Shown here in pieces: positions 6,991-13,044 of a stretch of 16,546 nucleotides of DNA. Position numbers and translations under genes: made by a program. Origin of the DNA: Blastocatellia bacterium UBA7656. Its GTDB lineage: Bacteria; Acidobacteriota; Blastocatellia; UBA7656. The DNA lies in NCBI GenBank assembly GCA_002483445.1, contig DLHY01000150.1, positions 135,401 through 151,946 of the forward strand, written 5' to 3'. The notes under the pieces are model-generated. The model did not search any database. It saw only the letters and a list, made by a program, of their open reading frames with translations, and was not told the origin of the DNA. Position 1 is the stretch's first letter. Each line of letters begins with the position of its first letter.

Positions 6991-8925
6991 ATGATAAAAC
7001 TCTTCAAGGCCAAGCTGTTTGTCATTCTTATTTTTTGCATCGCCCCTTACGCCTTCGCCGAAATTTCCATTCGCGGAACGATAGGCGACATTCGTGGTTA
7101 TTCCTCTGCGCAACCTCAGGGCGATCCTATTCAATGGCTCTTCATCACTGCCCGCAACACCAAAACCGGCGCTACCTATCAATCCAAATCCGACGCTCAG
7201 GGAGTCTTCGCCTTCGAAGACCTCGAAGCCGGTCGCTATATTCTCACAGCCGAAAATCCCGGCAATCAGCGCGTCATTCAGTTGGTCACGGTTGAAGCGG
7301 GCAAGACCGCTCAGGTCAGTCTGCTCGCGCATCTGGCCCAACTCACAGGCAACGACGCGGTCGATAAATTCTTAGCTTCTTCAAACGGTCAGGGCGGGAG
7401 CTATCCGACGGGCAACATCAGCTATCTGAATCTCAACGACGCGCTCGACCTCTATTTTATGTGGGCCTACTTCGGAATACTCGGCCTGCTCTCCGCCTAC
7501 GGATTTTATCGCTATCGATTGGTTTATCTCTTCCTGCGCTATCGCAAGCATCCTCCAAAACCGAAAGCCCGCTTCTCTGAAGACAAGCTTCCGCGCGTGA
7601 CCGTTCAGTTGCCTCTGTTTAATGAAATGTATGTGTCGGAGCGGCTCATAGATTCGGTCATCCGTCTCGACTACCCGCGCCACCTGCTCGAAATTCAGGT
7701 GCTTGACGATTCTACGGATGACACCCGGCAGATCGCCGCAGCAGCAGTCAAAAAATACGCCGACGCAGGATATGACATCAGCTATCATCATCGCGAAAAT
7801 CGCGCAGGCTTCAAGGCAGGCGCTCTGGAAGCGGGGCTGAAAAAAGCGAAGGGCGAATTCATCCTCATATTCGACGCCGATTTCACTCCCCGCCGTGATT
7901 GCATACGTCGTCTGATAGATCACTTCACGGACGAGCGCGTCGGCATGGTGCAGATGCGATGGAGCCACATCAACTCCGAATACTCGCTGCTCACGAAAGT
8001 TCAGGCCATCATGCTCGACGGCCATTTCGTCGTAGAGCAGACGGCGCGCAATCGCTGCGGCGGCTTTTTCAATTTCAACGGCACCGCCGGAATGTGGCGA
8101 CGCGAGACCATCGAATGGTCGGGCGGCTGGCAGCACGACACTCTCGCCGAAGACACTGATCTTTCATATCGCGCTCAACTGATGGGCTGGCGATTCGTTT
8201 ATCTCACGGACGAAGACGTTCCGGCGGAGTTGCCGGTCGAAATGAGCGCGTTCAAATCACAGCAGAGGCGATGGGCTAAGGGAGTCGTTCAGGTAGGCAT
8301 CAAACTGCTCGGAAGGATGTGGCGCGATCCGCGACTTCCCTTCCGCGTCAAGCTGGAACAGTTCTTCCGATTGACGGGCAATCTGGCCGCGCCTCTCGTC
8401 ATCGTGCTTGCGCTCATCAATCTGCCGATCCTCATCGTGCGATTCAATCAGGGACTCTTTCACCTATTCGTCCTCGATGTTCCCATCCTGACTTTTTCAA
8501 CCCTTTCGGTCGTCGTTTATTATCTGGTTCCGCAGTGGCACCTTTACCCCAGGACGTGGAAGAAGACGATCAAGCACATGCCGTTCGTGATGAGCATGGG
8601 AATCGCGCTGACGTTTTCAAACGCGCGGGCGGTGCTGGAAGCTCTGTTCGGCATCAAGAGCGAGTTCGTGCGAACTCCCAAATACAAAATCGAAAAGCGG
8701 GATGACACTACCTGGGTCAAAAAGAATTACGTGCCGAGCCGGTTGAAAGTGCCGTGGCTTGAGCTTTCGTTTACGATCTATTTCGTCATCACCATTGGCT
8801 ATGCGGTCTACAGTCAGATATTCGGCACGCTGCCGTTTCTGTTCATCTATTTTTTCGGCTATGCGTATGCTGCGGTGATGACGATTCTTCAGGGGCGCGC
8901 ATTGCGCCGCACCGATAAGCAGTAA
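6991..8925 (+). CDS. membrane family 2 glycosyltransferase, cellulose-synthase-like, with N-terminal carboxypeptidase-regulatory-like domain
   Basis: This 644-residue processive-type inverting glycosyltransferase sits in the cytoplasmic membrane and probably makes or extends an envelope or exported beta-glycan. MIKLFKAKLFVILIF...AFA is a signal peptide or anchor. It is followed by a short carboxypeptidase-regulatory-like beta domain (~25-115; GVFAFEDLEAGRY) expected outside. A membrane helix lies at ~155-175. The GT2 domain (~200-430) carries all core motifs: QLPLFNE, LDDSTDD (D239), DAD at 295-297, AEDTD (~386-390) and QQRRW at 424-428. Four or more membrane helices follow. The start is uncertain: ATG 6964 and GTG 6943 are in frame, none has a clear ribosome binding site, and 6991 gives the cleanest signal peptide. 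No PilZ domain or BcsB partner is seen, so it is not a standard cellulose operon. Substrate unknown. Confidence 0.9.
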   Translation: MIKLFKAKLFVILIFCIAPYAFAEISIRGTIGDIRGYSSAQPQGDPIQWLFITARNTKTGATYQSKSDAQGVFAFEDLEAGRYILTAENPGNQRVIQLVTVEAGKTAQVSLLAHLAQLTGNDAVDKFLASSNGQGGSYPTGNISYLNLNDALDLYFMWAYFGILGLLSAYGFYRYRLVYLFLRYRKHPPKPKARFSEDKLPRVTVQLPLFNEMYVSERLIDSVIRLDYPRHLLEIQVLDDSTDDTRQIAAAAVKKYADAGYDISYHHRENRAGFKAGALEAGLKKAKGEFILIFDADFTPRRDCIRRLIDHFTDERVGMVQMRWSHINSEYSLLTKVQAIMLDGHFVVEQTARNRCGGFFNFNGTAGMWRRETIEWSGGWQHDTLAEDTDLSYRAQLMGWRFVYLTDEDVPAELPVEMSAFKSQQRRWAKGVVQVGIKLLGRMWRDPRLPFRVKLEQFFRLTGNLAAPLVIVLALINLPILIVRFNQGLFHLFVLDVPILTFSTLSVVVYYLVPQWHLYPRTWKKTIKHMPFVMSMGIALTFSNARAVLEALFGIKSEFVRTPKYKIEKRDDTTWVKKNYVPSRLKVPWLELSFTIYFVITIGYAVYSQIFGTLPFLFIYFFGYAYAAVMTILQGRALRRTDKQ

Positions 8926-8951
8926 AGGCAAAAACGCGCCTTCTGTTTTTT
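8925..8951 (+). terminator. weak intrinsic terminator after the glycosyltransferase gene
   Basis: A 5-bp stem AAGGC (8925-8929) / GCCTT (8938-8942) is followed by CTG and six Ts (8946-8951). The stem is short, but the position at the stop codon and the T-tract fit termination. Confidence 0.45.
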
Positions 8952-8972
8952 CGCCGTGATTCGAAATGGCGT

Positions 8973-8978
8973 TATAAT
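8973..8978 (+). promoter_or_regulatory. -10 box of the peptidase gene promoter
   Basis: A perfect TATAAT lies 42 bases upstream of the ATG at 9020. The sequence at the -35 position (TTCGCC, 8950-8955, 17-base spacer) is poor, so the promoter is only partly supported. Confidence 0.5.
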
Positions 8979-9019
8979 TTTTCTCTCTCACTATTCATTT
9001 TCTAATGAGGCATTCTAAG

Positions 9020-11164
9020 ATGAAAAGAACTGTTCTGTTGCTGTTGCTGTTTATACTTTCAATCCAGTCGCCGATGGTGGCCCGACAGAGATCGGGCTAC
9101 ACGAAGACGCCCTTGCTTGCCGACAAGGATATAACGGCGCTCTCGTCGGAAATAAACGGCCACATAGCGAAAGATCATGTCACTGAGCTTGCCCGTCATC
9201 ATCGCGTGCAGGCATCAAGCGGGTTTTCTGCTGCTGCCGCCTACATCGCCGCTAGAGCGAAAGAGTACGGACTCGAACAGGTTCAGGTCGAGCGATTCGC
9301 AGCCGACGGAGAGAAGACCTATCACACATTGAAATCGACTCCGGGCTGGGAAGCCGAGCGCGGCCAGCTTTGGGAAATGGAGCCGAGAAAAACCAGTATA
9401 GCCGACTATGATGAAATGAGGGTCGCCCTGGCCGACTATTCGCAGACCGCAGACGTGACCGCGCAACTCATCGATGTCGGCGCAGGCACATCAGCCGCCG
9501 ATTACGAAGGCAAGGATGTAAAAGACAAGATCGTGCTTGCGGGCGGAAATGTCGCCGCCGTTCATCGCCTCGCGTGCGATGAACGCGGAGCCGCAGGCAT
9601 TCTTTCTTATCAGCAGAATCAGGTCACTGCCTGGTCGGGCGATTATGTCGATAATGTCAGATGGGGCCATCTGTCGCCTTATAATGCAGCGAACAAATTC
9701 GCTTTCATGATATCGCTTCGTCAGGCGCGTGAGTTCCGCGACCGCCTCTCGCGCGGTGAGCAGATTCAGCTTCGCGCCGTTGTGAAAGCCGATATCAGAC
9801 CGGGCAGTTACGATATCGTGAGCGCGATCATTCCGGGATCGAACCCGGAAGAGGAGATAGTTTTTACCTGCCACCTGTGCCATCAGAAACCCGGAGCCAA
9901 CGATAACGCTTCAGGCGCGGCGGCAATACTCGAAATCGCCCGCGCTCTCAACGCGCTCATACGTCGCGGAGACATCGAACGCCCGCGCCGCACGATCCGT
10001 TTCATCTGGCCGCCTGAGATCAACGGCACGCTCGTCTATTTCGCCGAACACCCGGATATCGTCAAACGAATCAAAGCCGCAGTTCATCTGGATATGGTCG
10101 GAGGCAATTACGCGATCACGAAATCCGTCCTCCATGTGACGCACACGCCCGCTTCGCTTCCGAGCGCGGTCAATACCGTGATGGACATATTCGCCGAGTA
10201 CGCCATCGCTGGAAGCCTGAAAGCGGCTTCAGGAGCCGGTTTCGAGGACGCGCTCATTCAACCGGGCGGATCGAAGGAAAGCCTCGTCGCCGACATAACG
10301 CCTTATGAAATGGGATCGGATCACGATGTTTATCAGGAAGGCTCTTTCCGCATCCCGACTATTTACCTGCGAGACTGGCCCGACGTTTTCATTCACACCA
10401 ACAACGACAAACCTGAAAACATCGAGCCGACGAAAATCAAACGGTCATCGTTCATAGCCGCCGCGTCAGGATATTTTCTCGCGCGAGCGGGCGGCGCGGA
10501 CGCCCTGCGGCTGGCCGAAGAAGTCTTCACGCGAGCGATGGCGCGCGTGCCGAGGGTATACGAACGAGCCAGAAGACTGGAAGCAGGAACGGAGGGAGCG
10601 GAAGAATCGCGCAACCTCATATCGATGGCGCTCGAACAGGATGCGATGGCGCTTGATTCTGTCGCCGCGCTCGCGATGGATGACAAGGAACTGGCGGCGA
10701 AAGTCGATAATTTCATAGAACAACTGAGCGGCGCGTGGCTGCTTCTGACAGGCACTCTCACGGAACAGCGCAAGGGCAATCGAGTGTTTTTCATGCTAGA
10801 ACCCCGTCAGCAACCGGCAGAGCCTAAGGGCAGGGGGTCGAAACCGCGCAATCCCAAAGAAGCGATAAAGCCGAGCGAGCATAGCCGGATTCCTTCGCGC
10901 AAGGTCATAGGCCCGATGCAGATTTATTACTATGATTATGTGGCCGAGCGCATCGGGGAGGAAGACCGTCGCGTGATCGACCGCATCAGTCAGAGGCCGA
11001 ACGGTGACGTAATTCTTTATGAGATACTGAACCTTGTAGACGGCAAGCGCACGATTCAGGACATACGCAATTATATCGCCGCATCTTACGGCGCGATTCC
11101 GGTAGAGGAAGTGAGCGAGTACCTGCGCGTGCTGGCAAAGATCGGCGTCGTGGCAATCGAATGA
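9020..11164 (+). CDS. exported M28/DUF4910-type metallopeptidase with PqqD-like C-terminal domain
   Basis: This is a 714-residue predicted zinc aminopeptidase exported through Sec. MKRTVLLLLLFILSI forms a signal peptide. A PA-like insert spans roughly 135-260. The peptidase fold follows with probable metal ligands H288 (in CHQKPGAND), D295, E333 (PPEINGT), D358 (HLDMVGG) and H459 (FIHTNND). The PPEINGT segment replaces the EE pair of classic M28 enzymes and resembles the PETIG form seen in DUF4910 proteins. The last ~65 residues (DVILYEILNLVDGKRTIQDI...) look like a PqqD-like or winged-helix domain. ATG 9020 is chosen because TGAGG (9006-9010) precedes it; ATG 9005 would add five residues and has no ribosome binding site. 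It is likely co-transcribed with the ankyrin gene 18 bases downstream. A fragment of its 3' end is repeated at 12010. Confidence 0.88.
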   Translation: MKRTVLLLLLFILSIQSPMVARQRSGYTKTPLLADKDITALSSEINGHIAKDHVTELARHHRVQASSGFSAAAAYIAARAKEYGLEQVQVERFAADGEKTYHTLKSTPGWEAERGQLWEMEPRKTSIADYDEMRVALADYSQTADVTAQLIDVGAGTSAADYEGKDVKDKIVLAGGNVAAVHRLACDERGAAGILSYQQNQVTAWSGDYVDNVRWGHLSPYNAANKFAFMISLRQAREFRDRLSRGEQIQLRAVVKADIRPGSYDIVSAIIPGSNPEEEIVFTCHLCHQKPGANDNASGAAAILEIARALNALIRRGDIERPRRTIRFIWPPEINGTLVYFAEHPDIVKRIKAAVHLDMVGGNYAITKSVLHVTHTPASLPSAVNTVMDIFAEYAIAGSLKAASGAGFEDALIQPGGSKESLVADITPYEMGSDHDVYQEGSFRIPTIYLRDWPDVFIHTNNDKPENIEPTKIKRSSFIAAASGYFLARAGGADALRLAEEVFTRAMARVPRVYERARRLEAGTEGAEESRNLISMALEQDAMALDSVAALAMDDKELAAKVDNFIEQLSGAWLLLTGTLTEQRKGNRVFFMLEPRQQPAEPKGRGSKPRNPKEAIKPSEHSRIPSRKVIGPMQIYYYDYVAERIGEEDRRVIDRISQRPNGDVILYEILNLVDGKRTIQDIRNYIAASYGAIPVEEVSEYLRVLAKIGVVAIE

Positions 11165-11167
11165 TCT
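11131..11167 (+). repeat. direct repeat, left copy (3' end of peptidase gene)
   Basis: This covers the codons for the final LAKIGVVAIE residues plus the stop. The same sequence recurs at 12010-12046 with one substitution (11156), marking the left edge of a tandem duplication. Confidence 0.9.
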
Positions 11168-11170
11168 ACG

Positions 11171-11176
11171 AGGAGG
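11171..11176 (+). promoter_or_regulatory. ribosome binding site of the first ankyrin-TonB gene
   Basis: A perfect AGGAGG lies six bases before the ATG at 11183, settling that start. Confidence 0.85.
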
Positions 11177-11182
11177 TCGTTT

Positions 11183-11953
11183 ATGCTCCGATTGAAAAAT
11201 AGGATCGCCGTGCTTGCAGTAGTGATATCGTGCGGTCTGAGCGCGGCGGCTCAGGATGAAAACGATATCACGCCGCTAATGCGCGCCGTGCGCGATGGAG
11301 AACTCAATAAGGTAAAGGGACTGCTCAAACAGGGCGTCGATCTGGAAGCAAGGGATTCGTGGGGATGGACGGCGCTCATTTATGCGGCGGTCAGAGGAGG
11401 TGAGCGCGCAGTCAAGACGCTGCTCGACAAAGGCGCGAATGTGAACGCGCAGTCCAATCAGGGACTCACGCCGCTTATGGCTGCTGCGCGGTCGCAGCGC
11501 GATAAAATCGTGAAACTCCTCATCGCTCGCGGCGCTGACATACATGCCAGAGACAGAAACAGCAACACAGCTTTGGCTTTTGCTGCGCGCGGAGGTCAAA
11601 CCAAGACGCGCAGCCTCCTTGAAAAAGCGGGCGCGACTGAGTCTCCAGGAGGCGGGCCTTCGGAGATTGATCCATCGCCGGGAGTCAGCGCGCGGCCCAT
11701 ACCTCTCAACAAACCGAGGCCGAATTACACTGAGGCAGCGAGGCAGAATAAGATCACAGGGGTTGTGCGTATGCGCGCGCTGATTGGGACGGACGGGCAA
11801 GTCAAGCAGGTGAGAGTTATCTCAGGGCTTCCCTCCGGGCTGACGGAGCAAGCTGCACGCGCGGTGTTCCAGATACGATTCCAACCTGCTATGAAAGACG
11901 AACACCCGGTCGAATTCTGGACGCCGATTGAAATAGAGTTCAATCTCAGGTAG
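11183..11953 (+). CDS. exported ankyrin-repeat protein with TonB C-terminal domain, copy 1
   Basis: This 256-residue protein has an N-terminal export signal (MLRLKNRIAVLAVVISCGLSA). Cleavage at AAA/Q is likely, although VISC at 14-17 could also serve as a lipobox. Residues ~27-150 form four ankyrin repeats (ITPLMRAVRDGELNKVKGLL, GWTALIYAAVRGG, GLTPLMAAARSQ, NTALAFAARGG). A Pro/Ser-rich linker (151-175) follows. The TonB C-terminal fold (~178-256; NYTEAARQNKITGVVRMRALI, VKQVRVISGLP) completes the protein. Ankyrins bind partner proteins and TonB-C domains contact outer-membrane receptors or act as periplasmic beta modules; the partner here is unknown. No N-terminal TonB transmembrane anchor plus proline-rich periplasm-spanning region is present, so it is not an ordinary TonB. 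It follows the peptidase gene by 18 bases. Confidence 0.9.
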   Translation: MLRLKNRIAVLAVVISCGLSAAAQDENDITPLMRAVRDGELNKVKGLLKQGVDLEARDSWGWTALIYAAVRGGERAVKTLLDKGANVNAQSNQGLTPLMAAARSQRDKIVKLLIARGADIHARDRNSNTALAFAARGGQTKTRSLLEKAGATESPGGGPSEIDPSPGVSARPIPLNKPRPNYTEAARQNKITGVVRMRALIGTDGQVKQVRVISGLPSGLTEQAARAVFQIRFQPAMKDEHPVEFWTPIEIEFNLR

Positions 11954-12009
11954 CAGCTTAAAGCGCAAATACGGAACTCGCCTTGATAGGGCGTCATCAT
12001 CTGTGCCTG

Positions 12010-12046
12010 CTGGCAAAGATCGGCGTCGTGGCACTCGAATGATCTT
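12010..12046 (+). pseudogene. duplicated 3' fragment of the peptidase gene
   Basis: This fragment is 36 of 37 bases identical to 11131-11167. It would encode LAKIGVVALE and a stop in the peptidase frame. It has no start and no function of its own. It shows that the duplicated unit began within the 3' end of the peptidase gene, so the second ankyrin-TonB gene was copied together with its upstream edge. Confidence 0.88.
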
Positions 12047-12052
12047 AGGTTC

Positions 12053-12114
12053 GTAGTCCCGGCTTCAGATGGAAGTTCGCGTTATTGAAGCCTTCCGCCT
12101 CAAGGCGGGACTAC
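12053..12114. repeat. 62-bp inverted-repeat element
   Basis: The 22-base arms at 12053-12074 (starting GTAGTCCCGGCTTCAG) and 12093-12114 (ending GGCGGGACTAC) are complementary at 18 positions, around an 18-base loop. The equivalent site before the first paralogue lacks it: there the sequence runs straight from the peptidase stop to AGGAGG. The element is therefore an insertion in the second copy, of REP/MITE type. Confidence 0.8.
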
Positions 12115-12138
12115 AAACTTTTTCGCAGGAGGAAGTTT

Positions 12139-12909
12139 ATGCTCCGATTGAAAAATAGGATCGCCGTGCTTGTGGTAATGATGTCGTGCGGTCTGAGCGC
12201 AACGGCTCAGGATGAAAACGATATCACGCCGCTGATGCGCGCCGTGCGCGATGAAGAACTCAATAAGGTAAAGGGACTGCTCAAACAGGGCGTCGATCTG
12301 GAAGCGAAAGACGCCATCGGATGGACGGCGCTCTTCTATGCAGTGGCGATGGGAGATGACCGCGCAGTCAAGGCTCTTCTCGACAAAGGCGCGAATGTGA
12401 ATGCAGCTTCGAATGATGGCGGAACATCGCTTATGCTTGCCGCGCAGTCTCAGCGCGATAAAATCGTGAAACTGCTCATCGCTTGCGGGGCTGACATAAA
12501 CACCAGAGACAAAGACGGCAATTCGGCATTGACTCTGGCTGCTCGCGGCGGTCGAACAAAAACATACAACCTTATTGAAAAAGCGGGCGGACTCGATCCT
12601 AAATCCTCCAACCCATCGACTACAGACAATACAAAGGGATCAAATATCACGCGGCCTGTCCCGCTCAACCATCCGCGCCCGAACTACACCGACAGAGCGA
12701 GTGAAGCGAGAATCGAAGGAGTCGTGCGTGTGCTTGCGCTTGTCGGAACGGATGGCAACGTCAAGCAGGTGAGAGTCGTCAAGGGGCTGCCTCACGGATT
12801 GACAGAGGAAGCTGTGAATGCCGTAAAGATGATGCGATTCAAACCAGCGATGAAGGACGGCGTGCATGTAGAATACTGGATGCCGGTCGAGTTGGAATTC
12901 GAGATGTAG
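12139..12909 (+). CDS. exported ankyrin-repeat protein with TonB C-terminal domain, copy 2
   Basis: This paralogue of the gene at 11183 has the same length, 256 residues. The ATG at 12139 is set by AGGAGG (12128-12133) and by alignment with copy 1; an upstream in-frame start at 12085 lies within the inverted-repeat element and is rejected. It has an export signal (MLRLKNRIAVLVVMMSCGLSATAQ), four ankyrin repeats (~27-150), a Ser/Thr/Asn-rich linker, and a TonB-C domain (~178-256, beginning NYTDRASEARIEGVVRVLAL). The first ~167 bases differ from copy 1 at only about eight positions, whereas the linker and TonB-C parts are much more diverged. The receptor-facing part has thus diverged while the signal and first ankyrin have stayed alike. 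Function is unknown beyond a periplasmic binding or energy-coupling role inferred from the domains. Confidence 0.9.
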   Translation: MLRLKNRIAVLVVMMSCGLSATAQDENDITPLMRAVRDEELNKVKGLLKQGVDLEAKDAIGWTALFYAVAMGDDRAVKALLDKGANVNAASNDGGTSLMLAAQSQRDKIVKLLIACGADINTRDKDGNSALTLAARGGRTKTYNLIEKAGGLDPKSSNPSTTDNTKGSNITRPVPLNHPRPNYTDRASEARIEGVVRVLALVGTDGNVKQVRVVKGLPHGLTEEAVNAVKMMRFKPAMKDGVHVEYWMPVELEFEM

Positions 12910-12984
12910 CAACAGGCTCACGGCGAGAACAGTTGACTGCTCTCTCCCCTGAAACCCTGCCGATGATGCGCCAGAAGACATAAA

Positions 12985-13029
12985 GCGACGGTCGATTCTC
13001 CGATACGAACCGGATGAAACGACCGTCGC
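12985..13029. terminator. hairpin between convergent genes
   Basis: Perfect 10-bp arms GCGACGGTCG (12985-12994) and CGACCGTCGC (13020-13029) enclose a loop that has its own small stem (TCCG/CGGA). On the minus strand it is followed by TTTATG, so it could end the FG-GAP gene transcript. On the plus strand there is no T-tract. Confidence 0.5.
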
Positions 13030-13044
13030 CTGATCCTCTAACTT

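Larger units (their letters stand above)
11954..12138. other. duplication junction between the ankyrin-TonB paralogues
   Basis: The gap holds about 55 bases of unrecognised sequence, then a copy of the peptidase 3' end (12010-12046), an inverted-repeat element (12053-12114), and the AGGAGG ribosome binding site at 12128-12133. No promoter was recognised, so the second paralogue may be read through from upstream. Confidence 0.7.
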
